Origin: Prochlorococcus marinus str. MIT 9201
Lineage (GTDB): Bacteria; Cyanobacteriota; Cyanobacteriia; PCC-6307; Cyanobiaceae
Length of the DNA stretch: 64,000 bases
Direction: 5' to 3'
Assembly (NCBI RefSeq): GCF_000759955.1
Contig: NZ_JNAL01000018.1
Location: forward strand, 1 to 64,000
The notes under the pieces were generated by a model. That model was not told the origin of the DNA. It saw nothing but the letters and a program-made list of their open reading frames with translations, and ran no database searches. Below, piece after piece: positions 17,034 through 26,584 of the stretch; the first letter of the stretch is position 1; each line of letters starts with the position of its first letter. Both the position numbers and the translations under genes were made by a program.

Positions 17034-19442
17034 GTGTCTCAAACTAACAATTTCCTTTTTAAGTCTTTAAACAATGAACAACTTCAAGCAGTAAAGCATG
17101 TTTATGGACCACTTTTAGTTGTTGCAGGTGCAGGTAGCGGAAAAACAAAAGCTCTCACCCACAGAATTGCTAATCTTATTGAAAACAACTCTATAGATCC
17201 TTACAACATTCTTGCGGTTACTTTTACAAACAAAGCTGCTAAAGAAATGAAAGCAAGATTAGAGGTTCTTCTAGCCCAAGAATTAGCTTTTAATCAATTT
17301 GGTCAGCCTTGGACAACTCTCGAAGAAATTGATCAAAATCAATTAAGAACAAACGTTCACCAAGAGAGGCTTCAGAACCTTTGGATCGGTACTTTCCATT
17401 CCTTATTTTCAAGACTTCTTAGATACGATATTGAAAAATACACTGATCCAGAAGGCCTAAAATGGACAAGACAATTTTCAATTTATGATGAAACAGATTC
17501 TCAAACATTAGTAAAAGAAATTATCAGTCAAGATATGAATCTTGACCCAAAAAGATATGATCCCAAAAAGATTAAAAGATTAATAAGTAATGCTAAAAAT
17601 CAATGCTTAACTTCTAATGATCTTTCAGAAAAAGCAGATAATAATTTTGATAAAACAGTCGCAGAAGCCTACAAGAGATATAGGATTTCGCTCTCAAAAA
17701 ATAATTCTTTAGACTTTGATGATCTTCTGCTTTTGCCAGTCTTCTTATTGAGGCAAAATGATATAGTCAGAGATTACTGGCATAAGAGATTTAAACATAT
17801 TTTAGTTGACGAATATCAAGATACAAATAGAACACAATATGAACTTATAAAATTAATTACGGCTGGAAATACTGAACCAAAAAAATTCTTCAATTGGGAA
17901 GATCGGTCAATTTTTGTAGTTGGGGATGCTGATCAAAGTATTTATAGTTTTAGAGCGGCTGACTTCAGAATTTTAATTGGTTTTCAAGAAGATTTTAAAA
18001 CTTCAATCAACGACGGTACAAAATCATCTTTAATTAAATTAGAAGAAAATTATAGGTCATCTTCCAATATCCTTGATGCTGCAAACTCACTAATTGAAAA
18101 CAACTCTGAAAGAATTGACAAAGTTTTAAAGGCTACTAAAGAAAAAGGGGAACTTTTAACGTTACTTAGCTGTGATGATGAAATTTCCGAGGCAGAAGCA
18201 ATTACCAATAAAATAAAATCACTAAATAACTATAATCAAAACCCAATTTGGAAAAATTTTGCAATTTTATATCGAACCAGAGCTCAGTCGAGAGTATTAG
18301 AAGAATCTCTTGTAAGGTGGCGCATTCCTTATACAATTTTTGGAGGATTACGTTTTTATGATAGAAGAGAAATTAAAGATGCAATAGCATATTTGAAAGT
18401 TCTGGTTAATTCTTCAGATAACGTTAGTCTTTTACGAATCATAAATGTTCCTAGAAGAGGGATTGGTAAGACTACTATTCAAAAACTTAATGAACTATCT
18501 AATAGGTTAAATATCCCATTATGGGAGGTTCTTAATGATAAGCAAAGTCTTGAAGAAACAATCGGCAGATCATCAAAAGGAATTAATAAATTTACTGAAA
18601 TCATGAATGATCTACTTTGTTATCTAGAAAATTCAGGTCCCGCTCAACTACTACAACTTATATTAGAAAAAAGTGGTTATTTAAGTGACTTGCTCTCTAG
18701 TGGAACTGAAGAATCTGAAGATAGAAGAAATAACTTACAAGAACTAATTAATGCAGCTACTCAATATGAAGAAGAAACAGAAAGTGGAGATGTAGAGGGT
18801 TTTCTTTCTACAGCAGCCTTAACAACTGATAATGATACGAAGAAAAATAATCCTAACTCTGTAACTCTCATGACTCTGCACAATAGTAAAGGTTTAGAAT
18901 TTCAAAATGTTTTTATCACTGGGCTAGAACAAGGTCTCTTCCCTAGCCATAGGTCAATAGATACTCCCTCACTTCTTGAAGAGGAAAGAAGATTATGCTA
19001 TGTAGGTATTACTAGAGCGAAAGAAAGAGTTTTCTTAAGTCATGCCAGAGAAAGAAGATTATGGGGTGGAATGCGTGAAGCAACAATTCCTTCAATATTT
19101 CTTTCGGAAATACCTGAAGATTTAATGTATGGCGAATTACCACAAACTGGTGGTGCTTCAATTAGAAGAGATTGGCATCTTGATCGTTTAACTAGAGTTG
19201 ATCGAAACAATACAAATGAATTTGTTAACAAACCAATAAATGCAGTAAGGAAATTATATTCAGGTCCCAGTAAAGGGAAAAGCTGGATAGTTGGAGATAT
19301 GCTAATTCACTCAAAGTTTGGGAAAGGTGAAATCATACATATTTTTGGGAGTGGGGAAAAAATATCTTTAGCAGTGAAATTTGGTGATAAAGGAAGTAAA
19401 ATTCTAGATCCCAGATTAGCTCCAATTCGTTATGTAAGTTAA
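17034..19442 (+). CDS. uvrD: UvrD/PcrA-type DNA helicase
   Basis: An 802-residue superfamily 1A 3-prime to 5-prime DNA helicase for excision and mismatch repair. Motifs in order: Q motif SLNNEQLQAVKH, Walker A AGAGSGKT at 31-38, motif Ia TFTNKAAKEM, motif II DEYQDTN at 259-265, motif III GDADQSIYSFRAAD, motif IV YRTRAQSRVLEE, motif V TLMTLHNSKGLEF and motif VI EEERRLCYVGITRAKERV. The C-terminus has the tudor-like domain seen in PcrA/UvrD (VGDMLIHSKFGKGEI). The start is GTG at 17034. The CCA transferase gene follows five bases on. Confidence 0.93.
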   Translation: MSQTNNFLFKSLNNEQLQAVKHVYGPLLVVAGAGSGKTKALTHRIANLIENNSIDPYNILAVTFTNKAAKEMKARLEVLLAQELAFNQFGQPWTTLEEIDQNQLRTNVHQERLQNLWIGTFHSLFSRLLRYDIEKYTDPEGLKWTRQFSIYDETDSQTLVKEIISQDMNLDPKRYDPKKIKRLISNAKNQCLTSNDLSEKADNNFDKTVAEAYKRYRISLSKNNSLDFDDLLLLPVFLLRQNDIVRDYWHKRFKHILVDEYQDTNRTQYELIKLITAGNTEPKKFFNWEDRSIFVVGDADQSIYSFRAADFRILIGFQEDFKTSINDGTKSSLIKLEENYRSSSNILDAANSLIENNSERIDKVLKATKEKGELLTLLSCDDEISEAEAITNKIKSLNNYNQNPIWKNFAILYRTRAQSRVLEESLVRWRIPYTIFGGLRFYDRREIKDAIAYLKVLVNSSDNVSLLRIINVPRRGIGKTTIQKLNELSNRLNIPLWEVLNDKQSLEETIGRSSKGINKFTEIMNDLLCYLENSGPAQLLQLILEKSGYLSDLLSSGTEESEDRRNNLQELINAATQYEEETESGDVEGFLSTAALTTDNDTKKNNPNSVTLMTLHNSKGLEFQNVFITGLEQGLFPSHRSIDTPSLLEEERRLCYVGITRAKERVFLSHARERRLWGGMREATIPSIFLSEIPEDLMYGELPQTGGASIRRDWHLDRLTRVDRNNTNEFVNKPINAVRKLYSGPSKGKSWIVGDMLIHSKFGKGEIIHIFGSGEKISLAVKFGDKGSKILDPRLAPIRYVS

Positions 19443-19447
19443 AACTC

Positions 19448-20695
19448 ATGAGAGATATATCTGATTACATCCAAGGGGAATTAATTAAAACTCCATTTAA
19501 TCTATATAACCTAATTGCTAAATACATAGAATCTAATAACAATACTAAAGTAGCTTTTGTTGGCGGTTATTTAAGAGATTTATTAATTAGTAAATTCCAC
19601 AAAAAATCGTTTTCTAAACCTGTAGATATTGATCTTGTTATTGAAGGATCCTCTATTTCTCTTGCAAAATTTATAAAAAAAAATATTGTGAATGTAGATT
19701 TATGTTTAATCAAGGAATTTAATTTATACAATACTGTAGAAATAAATATTAATGACTATAAAATTGATATTGCTTCTGCAAGAAAAGAAATTTATTCTGC
19801 TCCAGGCTTAAATCCCACAGTAAATAAAAGTACTATTGAGGATGATCTTAAGAGAAGAGATTTCACTATAAATTCAATAGCCTTCGAGGTCTCGACAAGG
19901 AAAATCTATGATCTTTATGGAGGCATTTCTGATATAAAAAGTAAAAGATTGAACTTGCTTCACAGTGATAGTATTTCAGATGATCCAAGTAGATTAATTA
20001 GATGTGCAAAATATGCTTCAAGGTTAAATTTCAATATTTCAAATAATTCCCTCAAACAATCTCAAGAAACAGTTAAACAATGGCCATGGAAAAGTTCAGA
20101 AACTTATCAGAAAATGATTTACCCTCCAGCACTAGGCATAAGAATAAGGATGGAACTAGCCGAAATATGGAAAAACGATAATTTGACAAATGTGATTTCG
20201 ATAATTCACAAATGGGAAATTATCTCAATCTTAAATAAAAATATTAAAGTCGATAAAAGATTTTTAAGAGGACTAAATTGGCTTAAGAAGTTAAAAGGGA
20301 ATCATATGCTTTACTTATTAAAAGATTCAGAAGATTTAGAAAAAGAATGTCAAAGATTTTTGGTAAATAATAGTGAGATAAAAATATTAGAAGACTATAT
20401 AAATATCAAAAAGATATTAAATACAAACAAAAAAAATTTCAATCATTTTTCTCCATCAAGTTGGACAGAATTTATTGAGGACAGAAACCTTAATGATGAG
20501 ACAGTCAAATTATTAATTTGTGATGGAGGACCATACTGGCGTAAATTGTTTAAGTGGTTATTTATTTACAAATTCATAAAATCAAAAAAAGATGGAGAAA
20601 CATTAAAAAAAGAAGGATGGGACCCAGGGAAGGAGATGGGAAAGGAAATCAAAAGATTAAGATATTTGGAAATTGACAAATTAAATAGAAACTAA
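19448..20695 (+). CDS. cca: CCA tRNA nucleotidyltransferase (class II)
   Basis: Adds or repairs the 3-prime CCA of tRNAs, essential here since none of the four tRNA genes in the window encodes CCA. In 415 residues: the class II head FVGGYLRDLL (37-46), the metal-binding DID at 60-62, DLKRRDFTINSIAF (template motif) and DLYGGISDIKSKRLNLLH, DDPSRLIRCAKYASRL. The C-terminal half is divergent and helical. In some bacteria A-adding and CC-adding enzymes are separate; which type this is cannot be told by eye. The end abuts the convergent selD end with no gap. Confidence 0.88.
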   Translation: MRDISDYIQGELIKTPFNLYNLIAKYIESNNNTKVAFVGGYLRDLLISKFHKKSFSKPVDIDLVIEGSSISLAKFIKKNIVNVDLCLIKEFNLYNTVEININDYKIDIASARKEIYSAPGLNPTVNKSTIEDDLKRRDFTINSIAFEVSTRKIYDLYGGISDIKSKRLNLLHSDSISDDPSRLIRCAKYASRLNFNISNNSLKQSQETVKQWPWKSSETYQKMIYPPALGIRIRMELAEIWKNDNLTNVISIIHKWEIISILNKNIKVDKRFLRGLNWLKKLKGNHMLYLLKDSEDLEKECQRFLVNNSEIKILEDYINIKKILNTNKKNFNHFSPSSWTEFIEDRNLNDETVKLLICDGGPYWRKLFKWLFIYKFIKSKKDGETLKKEGWDPGKEMGKEIKRLRYLEIDKLNRN

Positions 20696-22867
20696 TTACA
20701 TTTTTACAACCTCTCCAACCTTGTACCATTTATCCTTTAGAACATTTTCATATTTAGGATTGCAACTAATCAACAAGGGGCCACATGTTTGAGGATCTAA
20801 TAGTAATGATATTCTCTCGATAAAAGCCTCTTGATCGAATGAATTTTCGTTTGAAAAATTAATTATTCTTTTTTGCTTATTTACTTTATAAATTTTGTCA
20901 AAAATTTCTTTATTAGATTCAAAAAAAGTACTTTTAACATCTTTTTTTATTAAATCAAATACTCCAGGATAAGCTTTAAATGCAAATAGATCTAATAAAA
21001 CTTTTAGTGGTTCAAGATTATTGCTTTGCCTATATAAATTAGATGATTCAACCATTTCTTTAAGATGTCCAATAAATCCATATCCAGTAATGTCAGTCGC
21101 AGCATTGACTAATGATTCTTTAAATTGATTTTGAAAAAGATAAATTTCATCAATCAAATATTGCTGACTCTTTACTAAATTATTAATTACTTCAGAAGAA
21201 CTACCTAGCATATTAATATTTTGCATTTGACCGGCAAAGTAAATCCCAACGCCCAGAGGTCTAGACATCATGAGAATATCTCCAATATTCATGCCAGATT
21301 TAAGCCATGGTTTTGCTCCATTTTTTAAAATACCTTGAACTGTTAAAGAAATATCTATTCCTAATGAATAAGGCTTATTTACTAAACTTCTTGCCTCAAA
21401 AGTATGGCCTCCAAGTAATTCACCTCCATGATCCTCAACTGTTGCTTTAATACCTTGAAGTGATTGGGAAAAGAGGTAACTCTGAAATTCCCTTTCAACT
21501 TTTGGTAATGAAATTAAAGCCTGCGCGGATGAAAGTTTTGCTCCGCATGCCCACAAATCTGAAAATGCATGCAAAGTAGTAATCTTTGCATTAAGCCAAG
21601 GATCACTTACCAAAGCAGGAAATCCATCTATACTTTGCAAGATAATATCTTGACCATTTTGATATATCTCAACTGAATCTTCAGGTGATGAGGCAAAGGA
21701 ATTTAAATTAGAATTTATTAATGATTTATTCAAAACAAGCTGAGGAATTTTAGCTGCACATCCTCTGCAATCATTCAATGAAATATTTTTTTCACTACTT
21801 TTCATAATTAGCCTTTTTGATCTGAACTTTTTAATAAAGTTGAGATCAATTTTATGTTTTAAAATCCAAAAAATAAAAGAAGGGCCGAAAACAAAATTGC
21901 GATAAATAGCAAAAGCCTTTGGATGATGGCTTGGAAATATATTTACTATTTGCAATCCGATCTTTTGTGGAAACCACTTTTTTAATGATCTCCCTTCTAT
22001 ATCTTTTTTTAGATTTTGTACTAATGTATTCACAACTTTTACTGCAAAAACGCCCGATGCTGGTCTTTTTGCTGAACCTACAACTGCGCAATCACCCGTA
22101 GCAAAAATTCCGGGAAAACTTTTCAACTGCAAATTCCGATTTGTTATTATTCTGCCACGAGAATCGGAATCTAATAATTTTTTTTGTGCCCATAAAGGAG
22201 ATGAATTCCCAGTACATAAAAGAATCTTTCCATAATTAAAATTAAGGGTTTCAACTAAATCAATATTAGAATTCCGTAAACTTTTTAGAATTTTATTATT
22301 AATTTTTCTTGAATCACATAATAGTTTTAAAGGTCTATCTCTCCATCTTTTTCTCAAAGCATATGATAATTCAATTGCAGCAAGGCCGCTCCCAACAATT
22401 ACAAATGGAAGTTCATTAACTGAATCAAAGATATCCTCTTTTTTTATTAATTCATAAGCCCTTAAAAAAGGTTTAATTGAAAAAGCATTTCGATTTTTAA
22501 CTAGAGACTCAAATTCTTTTGGAATTATTGTTTGACTTCCATAATTAAGCACCAATTTCGAATAATTAACTGAAGGTCTATTACTTAAAACAATTTTCTT
22601 TAAATTAAAATCAATGTCCTTTACTTCTTCTTCTATAAAAGATACTTTTACATTTTTTGCTAAAGATTTTATATCAATTAAACTCTCCTCTAGAGTGATT
22701 GATTTTGAAATCACCGATGGGAATATCGCGGAATAAACCAAATGAGAATCTCTAGATATAATTGAAACAGGAATTTTTGGCATTAATTTCGGACACATTA
22801 ACCATTTCTTCAATAAAAGAACATTTGTATGTCCTCCTCCAATTAGTACCAGATGATTAAAAGTCAT
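20696..22867 (-). CDS. selD: Selenide, water dikinase fused to an N-terminal FAD oxidoreductase domain
   Basis: A 723-residue fusion. Residues 1 to about 350 form a type II NADH dehydrogenase-like flavoprotein: FAD motif LVLIGGGHTNVLLLK at 7-20, NAD-binding VIVGSGLAAIELSYA near 156-170 and FAD motif FPGIFATGDCAVVG near 251-264. From about 365 it is selenophosphate synthetase: GCAAKI with catalytic C370 and K373, followed by the ATP-binding LVSDPWLNAKITTLHAFSDL and GGELLGGHTFEARSL regions. The catalytic residue is cysteine, not selenocysteine. Product selenophosphate would serve 2-selenouridine tRNA synthesis. Only 10 bases separate its start from divergent mtnP. Confidence 0.9.
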   Translation of the reverse strand: MTFNHLVLIGGGHTNVLLLKKWLMCPKLMPKIPVSIISRDSHLVYSAIFPSVISKSITLEESLIDIKSLAKNVKVSFIEEEVKDIDFNLKKIVLSNRPSVNYSKLVLNYGSQTIIPKEFESLVKNRNAFSIKPFLRAYELIKKEDIFDSVNELPFVIVGSGLAAIELSYALRKRWRDRPLKLLCDSRKINNKILKSLRNSNIDLVETLNFNYGKILLCTGNSSPLWAQKKLLDSDSRGRIITNRNLQLKSFPGIFATGDCAVVGSAKRPASGVFAVKVVNTLVQNLKKDIEGRSLKKWFPQKIGLQIVNIFPSHHPKAFAIYRNFVFGPSFIFWILKHKIDLNFIKKFRSKRLIMKSSEKNISLNDCRGCAAKIPQLVLNKSLINSNLNSFASSPEDSVEIYQNGQDIILQSIDGFPALVSDPWLNAKITTLHAFSDLWACGAKLSSAQALISLPKVEREFQSYLFSQSLQGIKATVEDHGGELLGGHTFEARSLVNKPYSLGIDISLTVQGILKNGAKPWLKSGMNIGDILMMSRPLGVGIYFAGQMQNINMLGSSSEVINNLVKSQQYLIDEIYLFQNQFKESLVNAATDITGYGFIGHLKEMVESSNLYRQSNNLEPLKVLLDLFAFKAYPGVFDLIKKDVKSTFFESNKEIFDKIYKVNKQKRIINFSNENSFDQEAFIERISLLLDPQTCGPLLISCNPKYENVLKDKWYKVGEVVKM

Positions 22868-22877
22868 TTACATCACT

Positions 22878-23771
22878 ATGAATAAAGAACATTTATTACC
22901 AATTGAAAAATCAAAATTAGGAGTGATCGGTGGGAGCGGATTTTATTCAATGGATCAAATAGAGTACTTAAAAGAAGTAGAAATCAATACTCCCTATGGT
23001 AAACCTTCTGATTCAATAAAAGTATATAATCTTGGAAATCTAGAGATAGCATTCATTCCTAGACATGGCAGAACACATAGATTAAATCCTTCTGAAATCC
23101 CTTACAAAGCTAATATTTGGGCTCTAAGATCAATAGGAGTAAGATGGATTATTGCTCCATCAGCAGTGGGTTCATTACAAGAACAGATAAGACCATTAGA
23201 CATAGTGGTTCCAGATCAATTTATAGACCGGACAAAAAATAGACCTTCAACCTTTTTTAACGAGGGGGCGGTGGCACACGTAACTATGGGAGATCCCTTC
23301 TGCACAAATTTATCACGTATATTGAGTGAAGTCGGAGAAAAAAATATTCCTGGCGGTAGACAATTGCATAGAGGGGGTACCTATCTAGCGATGGAAGGTC
23401 CCGCTTTCTCAACTAGAGCAGAATCTAATTTGTATAGAAGTTGGGGATGTGCAGTAATTGGAATGACGAACCACACAGAAGCAAGATTAGCTAAAGAAGC
23501 TGAAATAGCTTACTCCTCATTATCTATGGTTACTGATTATGATTGCTGGCATCAAACTCATCAAGAAGTTTCTGTAGAGATGGTTATGGACAATCTTAGA
23601 TCAAATACTGAAGTGGCTAATAAAATAATATTTGAGGTAGCTAAATTAATTGAAAAAGAAAGACCAAAAAGTAAGTCTCATTTTTCATTAAAAGATGGAT
23701 TGATAACCCAAAAAGAGAATATCCCAAGTTTTACAAAAGAGAAACTTAGGATATTTACTGATTCTTATTAG
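22878..23771 (+). CDS. mtnP: 5-prime-methylthioadenosine phosphorylase
   Basis: Splits methylthioadenosine to adenine and methylthioribose-1-phosphate. The 297 residues show the PNP family phosphate site GVIGGSGFYSM, RHGRTHRLNPSEIPYKANIWAL, the APSAVGSLQ loop, MEGPAFSTRAES with the substrate-binding methionine, and GMTNHTEARLAKEAEI. Asp in VTDYDCW is the purine-binding residue typical of adenine-specific MTAP. It works with metK and other SAM-cycle genes. Ten bases separate it from selD on the other strand, so its promoter must lie inside selD. Confidence 0.92.
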   Translation: MNKEHLLPIEKSKLGVIGGSGFYSMDQIEYLKEVEINTPYGKPSDSIKVYNLGNLEIAFIPRHGRTHRLNPSEIPYKANIWALRSIGVRWIIAPSAVGSLQEQIRPLDIVVPDQFIDRTKNRPSTFFNEGAVAHVTMGDPFCTNLSRILSEVGEKNIPGGRQLHRGGTYLAMEGPAFSTRAESNLYRSWGCAVIGMTNHTEARLAKEAEIAYSSLSMVTDYDCWHQTHQEVSVEMVMDNLRSNTEVANKIIFEVAKLIEKERPKSKSHFSLKDGLITQKENIPSFTKEKLRIFTDSY

Positions 23772-23813
23772 AATTATTAGATATAAGTGATTTACAGGTC
23801 AATCTTAGGATTT

Positions 23814-24011
23814 TTAACCTCCAGCTCCAACACCTTGGTACGAGCCATAGAAGAAAATTCCTAGAACGAAGATAACTGCAATTCCACCTGCTGTAGCAAT
23901 AAGCCATAGAGGAAGAGTTCCTTCGGTCCATCTTCTTTCCCATGCCACTGCTGGTCTACCGTCGGGAAGTCTATCTGGAATTCTTCCATCAGGTCCTTTT
24001 AATTTACTCAT
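23814..24011 (-). CDS. psbJ: Photosystem II protein J
   Basis: 65 residues, last gene of psbEFLJ. The cyanobacterial PsbJ core [20 protein letters not shown] followed by [12 protein letters not shown] is clear. An N-terminal extension ([20 protein letters not shown]) of about 25 residues compared with plastid PsbJ is typical for marine picocyanobacteria. One membrane helix. Confidence 0.97.
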   Translation of the reverse strand: MSKLKGPDGRIPDRLPDGRPAVAWERRWTEGTLPLWLIATAGGIAVIFVLGIFFYGSYQGVGAGG

Positions 24012-24020
24012 AATTTTAAT

Positions 24021-24140
24021 TTAATTGAAAAAGTAACTGGAAAATAAAATTCCCAATACAAAAACTGATAATAAGCCTAAATAAAGACTTGTACGATTAA
24101 GTTCAACTGGAACTTTGTTAGGATTTTCGTTAACTTGCAT
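24021..24140 (-). CDS. psbL: Photosystem II protein L
   Basis: 39 residues, single span: [20 protein letters not shown] then [19 protein letters not shown], the standard PsbL sequence ending in a Phe-Asn. The open frame runs further upstream, but the ATG ending at 24140 is the family start and lies 11 bases after the psbF stop. Confidence 0.97.
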
Positions 24141-24151
24141 AATAGTTAAAT

Positions 24152-24298
24152 TTATCGGGCTACGAATTGCATAGCAGCAATAGAACCTAAAAAGAATACT
24201 GATGGAATAGCTAGAGCATGAACCGCTAGCCAACGAACAGTAAATATAGGATAAACGCGGACTTCCGCAGCCTGCATTGGAGCTTGAGAATTAGACAT
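24152..24298 (-). CDS. psbF: Cytochrome b559 beta subunit
   Basis: 48 residues with one helix; H27 in [19 protein letters not shown] is the axial ligand that shares a haem with PsbE. The sequence ends [10 protein letters not shown]. Two bases separate it from psbE. Confidence 0.97.
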
Positions 24299-24300
24299 TG

Positions 24301-24549
24301 TTATTTTGTTCTTAAATCTAGTTGAGATTTAGCTTCATATCTTTGTGTGACAACAGGTGCTTTAGATTCAGATGATTGGAAATAACTATCCGGACGAGGA
24401 GTTCCGAAAGCATCGTAGGCTAAGCCTGTATATACGAATAAGAAGCCTGCTATAAAAATAGCTGGTAATGTTACTGCATGAATAATCCAGTACCTAATAC
24501 TGGTGATTATTTCAAAGAATGGGCGTTCACCCGTTGAACCTGCGGCCAT
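24301..24549 (-). CDS. psbE: Cytochrome b559 alpha subunit
   Basis: 82 residues. H24 in [19 protein letters not shown] is the haem ligand; the lumenal part carries [14 protein letters not shown], conserved in all PsbE proteins. It is the first gene of psbEFLJ. Its 137-base leader holds a near-perfect inverted repeat (24567-24593), and a TTGACA hexamer (24639-24644, minus strand) that may be a -35 element. Confidence 0.97.
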   Translation of the reverse strand: MAAGSTGERPFFEIITSIRYWIIHAVTLPAIFIAGFLFVYTGLAYDAFGTPRPDSYFQSSESKAPVVTQRYEAKSQLDLRTK

Positions 24550-24566
24550 AATCTCAAATGTTTACC

Positions 24567-24593
24567 TTATGATCTTACAGTGTAAAATCATAA
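24567..24593. promoter_or_regulatory. Inverted repeat in the psbE upstream region
   Basis: TTATGATCTTACA and TGTAAAATCATAA flank a single base; 12 of 13 positions pair as Watson-Crick and the other is a G-T when the RNA is folded. It starts 18 bases upstream of the psbE ATG. It could be a protein operator or an RNA hairpin just ahead of the start. No -10 box is clear, so the exact transcription start is not known. Confidence 0.5.
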
Positions 24594-24686
24594 GTTCGCG
24601 AAGAAATTAACAGGTTGGTTACAGACAGTTGCTAAATCTGTCAAAAATTAATTTTTTTTTTACTATTAACTAAAGTTTTTTCAAAG

Positions 24687-25703
24687 TTAGCTATTCCATT
24701 TAAGGATATAACCACGCTCGCCAAGTACAAATCCTTTTTGATTATCTAAAACATCCTTGTCAAGAAAAACTATTTTTATGTAATTTGTTGGCAATTCAGA
24801 AGCAATAGGATCTTTATTCCAAGTTTTACCTTGATCTTTACTTACTATTAGAGTTCCATTACCCCCTCCAGCCCATATATCACCGTTTGGATCCCATCCC
24901 ATATCTAGATAATTGTATCCATTAAGAATAGGAATAATAGGCTTAGACCAATCTTCTAAGTCATTAGTATCTTCATTAAATCTAATTTCTGCTCCTCTAG
25001 AAAGCATCCATAAACTTCCTTCTGGATTAAAACCAATACTTTGGACTCTTTTGCTACTTGCTCTCTGATGAGCTATCCATGCATCACTATCTTTTTCCAA
25101 AGTAGAGAAGAAATTACCCAAACTACTTACACTGACATAATCTCCTTTTTTAGTTCTTCTTAAATCTCTTACACCCCCTGAACCAGAAGCGTCTACAACT
25201 TTTGCACTCCATGATTCACCACTATCTAATGTTTCATAAATAGCACCTGCAGTTGTAGCTAATTCTGCAACACCATCATCGACAGTAGTAATTAGAAAAG
25301 GTTGGCCTGGTAATTTATTACCTAGCGATAAACGTGTCCAATTCTTTCCCGCATCAATTGTATGCATAACTAATGAAGGCTGACCTATTAGCCATCCCTC
25401 TTGACCTTTAAAGTCAATATCTAGGAGACGAAAGTTCTCTTCACTAGGTAAATCTAAATTTCTTTTCTCCCAAGTTTCTCCTCCATCATTAGATTCCATA
25501 ATAAGTCTATTAGAACCTACTAAAAATCCATTTTTATTATCTATAAAATCAACATCTAAAGCATTAGCCTGGTCCTCAAACTGAATTGTTTTCCATGGGC
25601 TACTATCATTCATCGTTACCCCTGTAGATGAACAACTGCTCAATACAAAACAAAGAAGAATAGATAAAAGAAGATTGGGGATGCTGGTAATAATTTTTTT
25701 CAT
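24687..25703 (-). CDS. ycf48: Photosystem II assembly factor Ycf48/HCF136
   Basis: Binds unassembled D1 and helps photosystem II assembly and repair. The 338 residues start with a lipoprotein signal ending LSSC, so C24 would be lipidated, and then form a seven-bladed beta propeller with repeated blade motifs such as [56 protein letters not shown] and [15 protein letters not shown]. It sits between rubredoxin and psbEFLJ on the same strand, the usual cyanobacterial order. Ten bases separate its ATG from the rubredoxin stop. Confidence 0.95.
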   Translation of the reverse strand: MKKIITSIPNLLLSILLCFVLSSCSSTGVTMNDSSPWKTIQFEDQANALDVDFIDNKNGFLVGSNRLIMESNDGGETWEKRNLDLPSEENFRLLDIDFKGQEGWLIGQPSLVMHTIDAGKNWTRLSLGNKLPGQPFLITTVDDGVAELATTAGAIYETLDSGESWSAKVVDASGSGGVRDLRRTKKGDYVSVSSLGNFFSTLEKDSDAWIAHQRASSKRVQSIGFNPEGSLWMLSRGAEIRFNEDTNDLEDWSKPIIPILNGYNYLDMGWDPNGDIWAGGGNGTLIVSKDQGKTWNKDPIASELPTNYIKIVFLDKDVLDNQKGFVLGERGYILKWNS

Positions 25704-25712
25704 TTATATATA

Positions 25713-26141
25713 TTAATGCAAAGAGTACAATGAAAGGAACATAGCAGCAGCAAAAGCCAGCCCTCCAAAAATTAATATATTTTTTTGTCCAGGCGGTAAG
25801 CTATTAAAACCAAAACCATAAACTAGATTTTCTTCAAAACCACTGGGTTTAGATTTAGGACCTATATCCTTGTAAAAATTTTTACCAGCTCGACAAACAG
25901 GGCAAGCAAATGTGTTTCCATCTAACTCTGAGAAAGACGTATTTTTAGGTATGTTTAATTTTTTATTTCCTTCAGAAGGGTCATAAATATATCCACAACT
26001 TCTACATTCGAATCTATTTTGTTCTAGATTAGTGGTATGTTGTACAACATTTACTCCTAAGGAGTTTTCAGAAAGTTTTTCTTTCTTAGATTCTTTATCT
26101 ATTTTGTTTTCCTCAGAGGCTGGTTGAATGTTTTCACTCAC
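25713..26141 (-). CDS. rubA: Membrane-anchored rubredoxin
   Basis: 142 residues. The rubredoxin iron site is C46 and C49 in FECRSCGYIYDPSEG and C80 and C83 in FACPVCRAGKNFY. A C-terminal membrane helix spans about 120-139, matching RubA, which is needed for photosystem II (and in some species photosystem I) assembly. The N-terminal 40 residues are acidic, charged and low in complexity. First gene of the rubA-ycf48-psbEFLJ run. Confidence 0.93.
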   Translation of the reverse strand: MSENIQPASEENKIDKESKKEKLSENSLGVNVVQHTTNLEQNRFECRSCGYIYDPSEGNKKLNIPKNTSFSELDGNTFACPVCRAGKNFYKDIGPKSKPSGFEENLVYGFGFNSLPPGQKNILIFGGLAFAAAMFLSLYSLH

Positions 26142-26217
26142 GGCTTATTATTGTTCTTTAAGAACTTTAAAAGATTTTGCTTAATTAAGCGACTTTTATT
26201 CAAAATTAATTTTTAAA

Positions 26218-26580
26218 ATGTTTTTATTAACTGGCTACGAATACTTTTTAGGTTTCCTTCTAATTGCTGCAGCTGTACCAGTATTAGCTTTAGTTACTAA
26301 TCTGATCGTAGCCCCAAAAGGCAGAACAGGGGAAAGAAAACTTACATATGAATCTGGAATGGAGCCTATAGGAGGAGCATGGATTCAATTTAATATTCGT
26401 TATTACATGTTTGCCTTGGTTTTCGTTATATTTGATGTTGAGACAGTATTCCTTTATCCTTGGGCTGTTGCCTTCAATAGATTAGGCTTATTGGCTTTTA
26501 TTGAGGCTCTAATTTTCATTGCAATACTTGTTATTGCTCTGGCATACGCATGGAGAAAAGGTGCTTTAGAATGGAGTTAA
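26218..26580 (+). CDS. ndhC: NAD(P)H-quinone oxidoreductase subunit 3
   Basis: A 120-residue, three-helix membrane subunit of the thylakoid NDH-1 complex. Diagnostic sequence includes [15 protein letters not shown] (the loop near the quinone site) and [13 protein letters not shown]. It begins the ndhC-ndhK-ndhJ set and is divergent from rubA across 76 bases. Confidence 0.97.
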   Translation: MFLLTGYEYFLGFLLIAAAVPVLALVTNLIVAPKGRTGERKLTYESGMEPIGGAWIQFNIRYYMFALVFVIFDVETVFLYPWAVAFNRLGLLAFIEALIFIAILVIALAYAWRKGALEWS

Positions 26581-26584
26581 AAAA

